A stretch of 64,000 nt of DNA, taken from assembly GCA_011503125.2 (NCBI GenBank), contig WWBZ02000062.1, forward strand, positions 3,749,357-3,813,356, in the 5' to 3' direction. The notes beneath the pieces were generated by a model that was given only the letters and a program-made list of their open reading frames with translations, made no database searches and was not told the DNA's origin. The position numbers and the translations under genes are program-made. The stretch's first letter is position 1. Every line of letters begins with the position of its first letter. Below, in pieces: positions 36,348 to 45,600 of this stretch. This DNA is from Botryosphaeria dothidea. Taxonomy: Eukaryota > Ascomycota > Dothideomycetes > Botryosphaeriales > Botryosphaeriaceae.

Positions 36348-36635
36348 ATGTCTGAACAGCCTCGACTAGTCTCTCACCAAACCGAACCGCCTACTTGTCT
36401 TCGATGTGGTCGGCCCACCACAGCTCTCATCACCCGTTCTTCAAATAGACGAGGTAATGCAGGTCGCCCGTACTACAAATGTAGACCCTGCGACAAGTTC
36501 CATAATTTTGCGGATGACCGAGGAAGTGATCCTGAGCATCTAAGATGTTTCTGTGGAAGAGTAAGCAGAATGCAAAATTCCCGGTACAGGAAATTACATT
36601 TCGTTTGTAAATCCGGAGGCTGTGACTTCTATTAA
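36348..36635 (+). CDS. Small double GRF-type zinc-ribbon protein (95 aa)
   Basis: An intact 95-codon frame carries two zinc ribbons in a row. The first (C17-x2-C20 ... C45-x2-C48) contains NRRGNAGRPYYKC and is the classical GRF signature. The second (C67-x-C69-G ... C87-x4-C92-DFY) is a shorter GRF-like ribbon. GRF fingers bind single-stranded DNA in topoisomerase III, APE2 and NEIL3; here no catalytic domain is attached. A TATA-like box lies 81 bp upstream. The gene is not RIPed and has CpA/TpG-rich codons. Free-standing GRF proteins occur in fungal accessory regions; their role is unknown. Confidence 0.6.
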   Translation: MSEQPRLVSHQTEPPTCLRCGRPTTALITRSSNRRGNAGRPYYKCRPCDKFHNFADDRGSDPEHLRCFCGRVSRMQNSRYRKLHFVCKSGGCDFY

Positions 36636-38097
36636 GCTTTTCGTGGGAGAGATGGACGGGAGGTCATCGTTAGCCAGGACTTGGCAGAACTTTTAGCGCG
36701 CATAAGTATCATTTAAGTCTTCACCAATTGGATATTTACGTTTTCTGTCTACTATTCACACCTGTGATTTTACTAGGGTGATTTCTCGATAAGGAATGCC
36801 TACTCATTGGGAAGGCATTCGTACTTAGCAGCTAAAGAAGAGAGGATGGCTCTGAGATAGGAGATTCAACTCAACTCAGAATATGAATTCCATATATTTA
36901 GATACATATGTGTATATGCATATGTGGGCCGAAGCTCATATTAAGGTAGAGAGCAATCTTGTAACACCCGAAGGAAATAGCGAAAGCGCTTTATATACGG
37001 TTCGCGTCGAATGAATGAAATGATACGTAGTTAGCAACAATAACATTGGCACAATTAGCTGACAGCTTACAATCCGTTTTAGAATGGATTCTACGAGCCA
37101 TTTGACCCTTTAAATATGCCGCTCGTTTTGTATATAGCTAATAGAAATCGATAGCTTTAGGTAGACGACATCGTCCCTAAGTGGGTACGGTCTTTACATG
37201 CTAGGCCTTCGCTAGCCACGTTCGAATATTGAACTATTTGTTACCAGTAGTAGAGATCCGTTGTCATCCTTGTGTCAGCTACCTAAGCGGTGCTGGCGTG
37301 TGCCTCCTGTCTGGAATTGGTGCGGTAACCTTGAAACCAGGGGTCCAGCTCGGCTGGACGACCGATCCGCCCCGTGCGTGTTAACTGTGAGATGTTGTAG
37401 TAGGTTCTACGTAGAACCCGTCGAGTAGCTGTATCGTTTGTCTATCGCCACATTAAATAAACGAGCGATGGTCTGGATCGAAGTGTACACGTTATAGAAA
37501 ATCTTTCCTAACATAGAAGCTCCTCTACCCCCATAGAGAGCGAGAGAGACCCGGCTTCGGCGAAGGGCCAGGATCTAGACGACTCGACTCTCGGTTTATA
37601 AGGGGCCCCCGTCGCGGCAAAGATTAATGGTGCCACAAATGCCATTGTTACGACCAACCGAATGTGTTGGGTTTCAATCAGTGCCGCAAGGCATTATGCC
37701 AACCCTTCACTAGAGCAAAAGGTATAGCAGTGATCAGCCTGGTGGCTGCTCGTGCCCCAACAACTCTATATACAGGTAGGTCCGTGTTGAACAGTGCAAT
37801 GGAGTTGAAATGAGCACTGCTGCCCTTCTGAATTAAAGAGAAACTATCTGCTTAAATTTATGTTCGAATGATAACAAGTGTTATGGTTAAGAAAGGGATG
37901 CTTCCGAGGAATGCTAAGAAAGGGGAGTTGATGGTACAAGGCTTGGTGTGGTCCTTTTGTCAAGCCACCAAGATATACCAAGACTTGGCATGTTGATGCC
38001 GGCTAACAGTTTTAGATACGCTAAGCAAGCAAATCCATATTGAAACTTCTAAAAGGAGACTAAAAGACTTAGAGAACAAGGATTTGGGTTTCGTTTC
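36636..38097. other. Intergenic; possible short LINE/SINE 3' end
   Basis: At about 36,845-36,885 a segment ending in repeated caactcaactcag resembles the reverse complement of the LINE-H 3' end at 39,738-39,790. It may be a short truncated copy. Alternating atatgtgtatatgcatatgtg lies near 36,905-36,930. No coding frame was supported in the rest. Confidence 0.35.
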
Positions 38098-38443
38098 CTA
38101 GTTCGGAACGCAATCAGAAGTTTCGAGACGGTAGTGATATTTGTCAACTAGACGGGATTCGCAAAAATTTTTAAATGTAGCTTGTTGCATAGCAGAACTC
38201 TCCACATTACAGCAGGTACCGACTTTCCAGACATAAAACGTACTAGCCCCTGCTGCAGTACAAGAATCTGCGGTATACTGGTCCGAAAGAGCCCAATCTC
38301 TTCTGCCAGTCACATGAGAAAAAATAACACATTCTATGGCCGTAACGTGCCTACAATATATTAATTTGGAGCTTATAATAGTCACATTTATATTACACTT
38401 ACCTGAGGAAGAGTAGCGTAGTAGCTAGGGTTATAATCTTCAT
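38098..38443 (-). CDS. Small secreted cysteine-rich protein (97 aa), one intron; effector candidate
   Basis: Two exons: 38,403-38,443 and 38,098-38,350. The 52-nt intron (38,351-38,402) has a perfect CAG|GTAAGT donor and a TTGTAG acceptor. Joined, the frame gives 97 residues. The N-terminus MKIITLATTLLFLRHVTA has a Lys, a hydrophobic core and a V-x-A site, as in signal peptides, with predicted cleavage after A18. The mature part of about 79 residues has six cysteines (C21, C44, C60, C61, C77, C94) in a C-C-CC-C-C order, suggesting three disulfides. No known domain is recognised. The start codon is only 29 bp from the end of a solo LTR (38,473-38,902), so transcription may now depend on it. 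The effector role is inferred from size, secretion and cysteine content. Confidence 0.7.
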
Positions 38444-38472
38444 CTCTTTTTTTGTTTGAAGTCGATTGGTTG

Positions 38473-38902
38473 TGTTGGATTTTATAATAAATTGATTATC
38501 AACTGGACGAGTGGCGTGAGGAGTAGAGGGAGGTTTGAGACCGCCCCTTATATACTCCTAAGCGTGGGTTGCCTAAAGGTTGGTGTAATGAAGCGGAGGC
38601 AGATGGGTACAAGGGGCTTGGACCTGTAAGGTCTAATACAAGGGGCTAGGCTTGAGGGATAAGGAACAAGGGTAAAGGCGGAGAGATATAGGTAAGTCTA
38701 CGGAGAGCAAGGTGGTCCAAAGAGGATACAAAGTTACTAGACTAAAGAACTAACTACGAAGTAGAGGGGAGCGAGGTTTATATATATAAAGGACTAATTA
38801 AAATACTAGCTTTCTAATTTGTAAGCAGGTAAGTCTAGATCTTGGTTTTAAGTTGACGAAGGTAAAAAAGAAGTAAGGGGTCTGTAGACTAGAATCCTAA
38901 CA
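38473..38902. repeat. Solo LTR S1, copy 1 (430 bp)
   Basis: It begins TGTTGGAT and ends CCTAACA. Most of it (about 38,620-38,902) matches, inverted, the copy at 39,302-39,731. It contains a ttatatatataa TATA-like tract at about 38,778. No TSD was recognised. It sits immediately upstream of the small secreted protein gene. Confidence 0.65.
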
Positions 38903-39301
38903 CTTCCCCACTACTGTTGCTGGACGTATCGTAATAGATACCTAGGGCTCAGCGAGTAGTTAGATAGGAGTTTTAATTGAATTAAGGCGTTGTGGTGGAG
39001 TATTTTTGCGAAGACGCGTCTTGGGTTTGGTGGGGTGTCCGGATGACTGGTGAAACACGTTACCACTTTATTTATGTTTTAAAATACTTTTTTCGAAGCT
39101 TATCATCTTACGAAACACAACCATCTCCAACTTAATAAAACTATTTATAATAAGCCCTAAGGTAGTAATATTATACCACTTTATTTATGTTCTAAAATAC
39201 TTTTTCCAATAAGTATAAGAATTTGTTCCTACCCTCTGCTCGACTATCACCATAAAAAACCTCAACGACCTGTTAGGAATCACGTGTTTTCTGAAACCAA
39301 C
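38903..39301. other. Spacer between inverted solo LTRs, with a short duplicated block
   Basis: A 35-bp block, accactttatttatgtt followed by a similar ttaaaatactttt part, occurs at about 39,060-39,095 and again at 39,174-39,208. No gene was seen. Confidence 0.45.
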
Positions 39302-39731
39302 TGTTAGGATTCTAGTCTACAGACCCCTTACTTCTTTTTTACCTTCGTCAACTTAAAACCGAGATCTAGACTTACCTGCTTATAAATTAGAAAGCTAGTA
39401 TTTTAATTAGTCCTTTATATATATAAACCTCGCTCCCCTCTACTTCGTAGTTAGTTCTTTAGTCTAGCAACTTTATATCCTTCTTGGACCACCTTTGTCA
39501 GGATCTGACATGCGTGCTCCAGTAGTATTTGTACGTTGGGTGTGCGATCACTTCGTGATCGTACATTGTGCCTTTGGGCCCGCTCATGGCTGGTTGGAAA
39601 CCCAACAACTTTCGGTTCGTGACAACCTTGCTCTCCGTAGACTCACCTATGTCTCTCCGCCTTTACCCTTATTCCTTATCCCTTAAGCCTAGCCCCTTAT
39701 ATTAGACCTTACAGGTCCAAGCCCCTAACCC
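39302..39731. repeat. Solo LTR S1, copy 2 (inverted, truncated)
   Basis: It starts TGTTAGGATT, the reverse complement of the end of copy 1, and matches it inverted up to about 39,731, where the LINE-H 3' end begins. It is interrupted by a 129-bp mini-element. The last part of the LTR is missing, probably displaced by LINE-H. Confidence 0.65.
39496..39624. mobile_element. Mini-element M2 (129 bp) with perfect 5-bp TSD acctt
   Basis: It begins TGTCA and ends TGACA, with acctt at 39,491-39,495 and 39,625-39,629. The uninterrupted sequence is seen in S1 copy 1, which proves the insertion. A 7-bp perfect hairpin (cgatcac, loop ttc, gtgatcg; 39,545-39,561) lies inside. It is a tiny solo LTR or MITE. 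Confidence 0.75.
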
Positions 39732-39737
39732 CAATGA

Positions 39738-40179
39738 TTGAGTTGAGTTGAGTTAAATTCATTTACCCTGACCCATCGCCCTGAGCGATATGCAGGCTAC
39801 AGCTATTCGAGGTGTTTTGCTACTAGTATACATATTATGTGTCAATTTGAGAGGGAGGAAGAAGGTAGGGAGGGCGGAAGGTGAGGTATAAGGAGTGTAG
39901 TAAACGGAATTTTTCTAGGTTAAAGGTTCATCTCTGTTCTTAAACCGCTATATATCTTATACAAAACTTAGCACAGCTTGTAGCTGTGACGCTGTTATCC
40001 TCTACTTGTTTTTGCTTTAGGTAGCTGTTGTGCTGCTTGGTGGCTTTCCACCTAGCAAGGCCGGTAGGCTGTTCTTTTGGAGTCTACTATCTTAGAGCAT
40101 CTTCTATCGGCCTTGCTGGAGTAGGTGGCAATTAAGAAGGATATGCGATACTAATTCGACTTCTCCATATTCACATTAC
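39738..40179 (-). mobile_element. LINE-H, 3' part (minus strand)
   Basis: On the minus strand, translation just after the chromovirus TSD continues the RNase H C-terminal tract from 48,204 with CEYGEVELVSHILLNCHLL, a Tad1-type Cys/His motif. It is followed by a 3' UTR and a tail of repeated ACTCA (about 39,738-39,757). The two LINE-H halves are separated only by the chromovirus. It is lightly RIPed. Confidence 0.7.
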
Positions 40180-40264
40180 TCATTTGTTACGGCGCAGCCT
40201 CCACAGGTTGAGGAAGTTAGGGATCAGCCCCGCCGGAACAACAGAAGTCGGGGTCATAAAGATC

Positions 40265-40282
40265 CGAGGTCACGTGACCTCG
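40265..40282. promoter_or_regulatory. 18-bp perfect palindrome with CACGTG core in the U3
   Basis: CGAGGTCACGTGACCTCG equals its own reverse complement. The core CACGTG is the E-box bound by fungal bHLH factors (Pho4, Cbf1 and SREBP types). It is present in all three LTRs in the window. Binding is inferred. Confidence 0.5.
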
Positions 40283-40283
40283 C

Positions 40284-40413
40284 GCTCAACTAGACCCACC
40301 CGCTCAGATTGCCAAGGCTGCCTGAGCGGGCCCCACCTACTGAGCCATCCTGCTCAATCACAACAGCTCGCTCAGAAGACTACGCGCCATTGAGCGCAAC
40401 CCGCCTATTGAGC
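40284..40413. promoter_or_regulatory. Cluster of eight GCTCA/TGAGC motifs in the U3
   Basis: Within 130 bp the pentamer occurs eight times in both orientations (starts 40,284, 40,302, 40,323, 40,340, 40,352, 40,370, 40,390 and 40,409), often as CGCTCA. It lies just upstream of the TATA box, as an enhancer or operator array would. Confidence 0.45.
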
Positions 40414-40440
40414 ACATAGATTGTATAGAACTCTCCTACG

Positions 40441-40447
40441 TATATAA
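40441..40447 (+). promoter_or_regulatory. TATA box of the chromovirus LTR
   Basis: The sequence tatataa predicts a transcription start at about 40,466-40,476, right at the R-region hairpin. Confidence 0.6.
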
Positions 40448-40467
40448 ACCACGCTCTCTAGATAGCT

Positions 40468-40484
40468 TTGACCTTCGTGGTCAA
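40468..40484 (+). promoter_or_regulatory. R-region hairpin, candidate self-primer
   Basis: TTGACC and GGTCAA form a 6-bp stem closing a TTCGT loop. The part GTGGTCAA (40,477-40,484) is complementary to the putative PBS at 40,665-40,672, just inside the LTR. This matches the self-priming layout of Tf1/sushi chromoviruses. Confidence 0.45.
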
Positions 40485-40664
40485 CTTCAATAACAATTCA
40501 GCACCAATTGTTAGTAACAAGGCCTTCGCACGCAGTGCTCAGTCTTCAGTCGTCTACTCGTTCCTCACGTACCTCTTCTTGTACCCACTCAAGGAAAACC
40601 CTCGACAGGTTTCCACCCTCTTTGGTGTTTGGATCCTTAGAGGTAGAGGCCCGCTCGTTACACT

Positions 40665-40672
40665 TTGACCAC
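40665..40672 (+). other. Putative primer-binding site
   Basis: TTGACCAC begins two bases inside the 5' LTR end and lacks the TGG start expected for tRNA priming. It can pair over 8 nt with the transcript's own 5' region. Confidence 0.45.
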
Positions 40673-40759
40673 CATCCTTGCAAGGAGAGGGACCGTTCAG
40701 GAAGAACGAGTTATTAGGTTAAGTATCACCCCGCCTAACGCGTTTAGGGAAAGCATACA

Positions 40760-42589
40760 ATGGCACCAGGATCTCAGATGGACGTCGACCCAACGGAGGG
40801 CCGCGCTGAGGGTGCCCCAGGGCGTGCTCCGCCCGCGCTGCAAACAGAGCCTACCAGAGCTGAGCTCTTACAACTCATCGAGGAGTTGAAAGCTCAGAAC
40901 GCTCGACTGATCGAGCACACGACAAAGCGGAGCGCTACTAAGGTTAAAGTAGCGGCACCCGAGAAGTTCGATGGGGACAGGAAGAAGCTCCAATCCTTCC
41001 TACTCCAGATGCAACGCTACCTCCAGTTTAACCAAGCACAATTCGACAACGACGCCGAAGAAGTGCTCTTCGCATCAACCTACCTCAGAGGAACGGCAGA
41101 AGCATGGATGGAACCATACCTTCGCGACCACCTAGCCAACGAACACTCTCTCGAGAAGAGACGGGCAAAGACCAAGGAAATCTTCGACACCTACACGGGA
41201 TTCGCAGACAACCTTAGGGCCACTTTCAACGATCGGGACGAAGTCCGCAAAGCCTCTAACGATATTATGACCGTTAGACAGATGGGATCTGTAGCTGTCT
41301 ACGCAACCAAGTTTCAGCAGCTTGCAGCCTACCTCGAATGGTCAGACGAGACTTTCCGCGACCTCTTCTATAAAGGCCTGAAGGACGAAGTCAAGAAGAA
41401 CATGATCACTCACGAATACCCACCTACCTTTCAGAAGATGGTAGACCTTGCGTCTCAGATCGACGGTCGCATGTACGAATGGAAGATGGGTTCTCGACAA
41501 TCCAACACCTCGAAGCCCCGCCGTGAAAGAACAACCCTCGAAGGCGGAGACGCTATGGCCCTCGACGCGGCCAACAGACAGGATTCCAAGAAGGGCAACA
41601 ATGGTCACAACAACAAGAAGCCCAAGGGACCTAACCCGAACTGGACGGATGAGCAGAAACAGCGCTATAAGGATCGACTCTGCATCACCTGCGGCAGTGA
41701 CAAACACTTCTCTCCTAAGTGTCCGCAGAACCCTCGCAGCAAGAAGGACAACAAGCAGACTTCGAGCGCTCAGCGTGAAGCGTCGGTTGCATCTCGCCAA
41801 GACAACCACGATACGCTACACTGGACAGCCTGTTACGATGACGGCTGTCAGACGCACCAAACCAGCAAGGATATCTCTGGATGGTACCCCCACGAACCTC
41901 GAAACTTCGGTATGATGACCAGGAACGAAGAAGTCATCGAAACCGACGATATCATCGATAGTTTCCCTCTAGACGACGAACTTGTCAACAGCGAAACAGG
42001 AGAACTATACGAGAGTACTAGTGAAACGCAGTCAGATAATGCACCTATACCATCGGACAAACTAGACACCCTCGTCTCGTTAGAAGTTCTCGCTGAAAGA
42101 TACGGCATTGGCAACCACCTACGGGACGAATGGGGCAATCTTAGTCAAACAATCTGGATTCCGCATCAGAAAGGCATCGCGCTTACGGTCATTTGGGGAT
42201 GGCGTCAGAACACCCTTTGGGAAACCCGAATTGAACAAGACGGGAAGAAGTACGAACTTCCGGTGACCAAAGAAACGACACTCGTCGAACGCCACCACCA
42301 AGGAACCTCAGCACGCGAGCAAGCAGACTACGACTCCCTCCGGGAACTAGCACGGATTCTCTGCCAGTACGGCACGGCAACGATCCAGCATCGTACACTC
42401 CAGTGGATTCCGGACAAGAAGCTCAATCGACCAACCTTTAGATATCAGGTTCGAAAGGACAAAGTCTACTGGCGAAGGAAGCAGAACTCCGACAAATGGA
42501 CCAACTGGAAGCAAGCATATCTCCAAGTCAACGAATGGGAAGACTATATGCACAGTGAAGTCTACGGCTACCCTATGCCAAAAAACTAG
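40760..42589 (+). CDS. gag: Gag of chromovirus copy 1
   Basis: A 609-residue capsid/nucleocapsid protein. The first ATG after the LTR (MAPGSQMDVD) is the start. A coiled-coil-like segment is followed by the retrotransposon gag domain at about residues 70-230 (LQRYLQFNQ-type region, GTAEAWMEPYL). A CCHC zinc knuckle (C308-x2-C311-x4-H316-x4-C321) follows for RNA binding. The 280 residues after the knuckle are an unusual long extension of unknown role, acidic then Trp/Lys-rich. The frame ends CCA AAA AAC TAG, where a slippery heptamer allows -1 entry into pol. It is expected to form particles in the cytoplasm. It is intact in this copy. Confidence 0.9.
   Translation: MAPGSQMDVDPTEGRAEGAPGRAPPALQTEPTRAELLQLIEELKAQNARLIEHTTKRSATKVKVAAPEKFDGDRKKLQSFLLQMQRYLQFNQAQFDNDAEEVLFASTYLRGTAEAWMEPYLRDHLANEHSLEKRRAKTKEIFDTYTGFADNLRATFNDRDEVRKASNDIMTVRQMGSVAVYATKFQQLAAYLEWSDETFRDLFYKGLKDEVKKNMITHEYPPTFQKMVDLASQIDGRMYEWKMGSRQSNTSKPRRERTTLEGGDAMALDAANRQDSKKGNNGHNNKKPKGPNPNWTDEQKQRYKDRLCITCGSDKHFSPKCPQNPRSKKDNKQTSSAQREASVASRQDNHDTLHWTACYDDGCQTHQTSKDISGWYPHEPRNFGMMTRNEEVIETDDIIDSFPLDDELVNSETGELYESTSETQSDNAPIPSDKLDTLVSLEVLAERYGIGNHLRDEWGNLSQTIWIPHQKGIALTVIWGWRQNTLWETRIEQDGKKYELPVTKETTLVERHHQGTSAREQADYDSLRELARILCQYGTATIQHRTLQWIPDKKLNRPTFRYQVRKDKVYWRRKQNSDKWTNWKQAYLQVNEWEDYMHSEVYGYPMPKN
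42580..42586 (+). promoter_or_regulatory. -1 ribosomal frameshift site A AAA AAC at the gag stop
   Basis: In the gag frame the last codons are AAA AAC preceded by A, a canonical X XXY YYZ heptamer, directly followed by the TAG (42,587-42,589). Slipping one base back reads CTA GAC GGC and on into the pol frame with no stop. The site is unchanged in copy 2 (63,515-63,521). Confidence 0.75.
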
Positions 42590-42603
42590 ACGGCCCTACG
42601 GCA

Positions 42604-45600
42604 ATGGGACCAACCCAGGGGCCACAGTCTAGGTCCCTTCATATGGTATCGCGCACATCGGAAACGGAAACTCTTACCGGACCAAACCTATGGAAACAGT
42701 TCAAGACACAAGGAATACTCAACGGAGTACCCACTAGAATCCTGATCGATACAGGATTAAGCGGAAATTTCATCCACAACGAGCTTGTGCAGAAGATGAA
42801 TATCCCATACCGCAAGAAACAGGAACCGTATCCCCTCAGTGGATTCGACGGATCCCAGGCAGCCTACGGAGAAGGCTGGGTAAAGATAGAAACGGAGGAA
42901 GCAACCCTCCAGATAGGGAACCATCAAGAACGGATTTCCCTCGACGTCCAACGTATTCCTGGGCACGATATCATTCTAGGTATGCCCTGGATCCGGACAC
43001 AGAAACCTATCTTCGACTTCGGAGAAGGAGACTCCATTATCTTTCGAGAGGAGCTCGAGGACCTCCTACGAAAACAAGGATTACAGAAGGAGAATGGGTT
43101 GTTGGATACCCTTCGAAAGCTCCTATCGACATCAACACGGGAAGTAGCCAGTGTAAGGCCTGAATGTGGCAACTGTGTAGGCGACTCCGATAGTGGTGTA
43201 AGTCAGCACCAGGACTGCGACGCAAGTAGCGAAGCCTCCTCGGTAAAATGCAACCCTATTGCAGGAATAAGCCCTACTAAGCGAAACGATACCCCCGACT
43301 TAAGATACGACTCTAGCCACGATGGCGTGAGGCCTAGTGACGGCAGCATCAACGGCAATGATGGCGTAAGGCCCAGCGACGGCAGCATCAACGGCAACCT
43401 TAAGGAAAGCGTAAAACAGGACCAGGACAGTAGCGTACGAGACGCCGCCTCCTCGGTAAAATGCAGCACCTCAAGCGGAGTAAGACCAACCGAGTCTAGT
43501 ATTCCCGACGAACAAGTACAGCATACGTCACGAAGGACTACGAGGAAAAGGCATAAGGCTAAGAGTAAGGCTTCGCGTAAGCAATTAGCAGCCACTGAAC
43601 CTCAAGTCGACGTCCAGACAATCTCAGGAGAGGCATTCAAGCGTATGAGACGCCAAGGCCAGCAGGTCTGCCTCATGTACATCAAACCCTCACAGGCGGT
43701 GCAACAGAGAGCACTAGCCAAGGCCGCACGGGAAAGGCTTAAGGATGAGGATAGTCCTACTCCCATTGGAGGAGACGATCCCGCGAGGATTAGAAGGGGA
43801 CAACACGGTAGTTTGGAGACATGGAACAATCCATACGGAGAACCTCCAATACCGGAAATGGAAACGGTACCCAGCGAGTACTGGGACTTAAAAGCCGTTT
43901 GCCAAGAAAGAGGAAAAGGAGATTTGCCGAAGCATCAACCATGGGACCACGAGATTCCACTCAAGCCGGGCACGAAGCCAGCTTATAAGCCCATCTACTC
44001 CTTATCAGCAAAGGAAATGGAGGCTTTAAGGGAATACATCGAGAAGAACCTCGAACGCGGATATATTCGGCCTTCAACGTCATCAGCCGGATATCCGATC
44101 CTTTTCGTCCCAAAGAAGAATGGCAAACTACGCCTCTGTGTCGACTACCGACAACTCAACGACATCACGATCAAGAACCGCTATCCGCTCCCACGCATCG
44201 ACGAGCTCCAGGACAAGTTAGGGAAAGCAAAGTACTTTACGAAGCTGGACCTCCGGGAAGGATATCACCTGGTTAGGATCAAAGAAGGGGAAGAATGGAA
44301 GACAGCCTTCAGAACGAGGCTAGGACTCTACGAGTATACGGTTATGCCATTCGGGCTTACCAACGCGCCAGCAACTTTCCAAAATCTTGTCAACGATACG
44401 CTGCGCGAATACTTGGATATCTTCTGCTTAGCTTACCTCGACGATATCCTCATCTTTTCAGAGACCCTCGAGGATCATAAGAAGCATGTCAGAAAGGTCC
44501 TAGAAGCCCTCCAGGCAAAGAATCTGTCTATCGCACCCGAGAAATGCGAATGGCACGTTCAAAGGACAGAATTCTTAGGCTTTGTCATCACCCCAGGTCA
44601 CGTCGGTATGGACGACTCGAAACTGGATTCCATTAGAGAATGGCCAGTACCCAAGACGATCAAGGAAGTTCAGTCTTTCCTTGGATTCGCGAACTTCTAC
44701 CGAAAGTTCATTTGGAACTACTCAAAGGTCACGGAACCTTTAACGCGACTCACTCGAAAGGAGCATGGCTTCAAATGGGGAGACGATCAGCAGCAAGCCT
44801 TCGAATCGCTTAAACGCATGTTTTGCGAAGCACCGGTTCTAGGGATATATGATCCCGACAAACCTATCGAAGTAGAAACTGATGCGTCAGGATTCGCCCT
44901 CGGAGCATGTCTCAGCCAGCCTGACGATCAAGGTCGATGGCACCCAATCGCGTTTTACTCTAGGAAGTTCACACCGGCAGAGCTCAACTACGATACTCAC
45001 GACAAGGAGCTCTTAGCTATCGTCTCAGCATTTAAGCAATGGAGACACTATCTTGAAGGAGCCAGCTACCAGGTGGTAGTGCACTGCGATCATCAAAACC
45101 TCACGCGCTTCACCACGACTAAGGAGCTGAACCGACGACAGGTTCGCTGGTCTGAAGAAATGGCCTCCTACGATTTTAAGATTACACATAGAAAAGGTGT
45201 AGATAACGCCGCCGCTGACGCGCTCAGTAGAAGGGTAGACTACATGGAAGGACGAATCGAGCCGCACCCTGCAGTGTTCGCAGTGGATAGCGATGGATCG
45301 CTCACCCTTGCCAGACCGTCTTTCCCAATGCTTCGCATCGAGTCAAACCCATGGCATCTGAAGATCCGAGAAGCATACGCACAGGACTCCTTCGCGCAGG
45401 AACTTTTAGCGCTTGAGGACGACCCGCGTATTGCTCGAGATAGGGAAGGAACGCTTCTCTTCAAAGGATTAATCTATGTCCCGGCAAGACTGCGAGAAGT
45501 ACTAGTCAAGGATATACACGAAGCACCCGCGCATGGACATCAGGGCATCGACAGGACAACCGAAAGGATCACACGAAACTTCTACTTTCCAGGGTTACGG

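Larger units (their letters stand above)
40185..40662 (+). repeat. 5' LTR of chromovirus copy 1 (478 bp)
   Basis: It starts TGTTACGG and ends CGTTACA. It holds the U3 palindrome at 40,265-40,282, a cluster of GCTCA motifs (40,284-40,413), a TATA box at 40,441-40,447 and a UUCG-loop hairpin at 40,468-40,484. Confidence 0.95.

Noticed and set aside
41342..41809. 155-codon minus-strand frame antisense to gag
   Set aside because: It mirrors a strongly coding gag frame, has no motif, and no splice structure.
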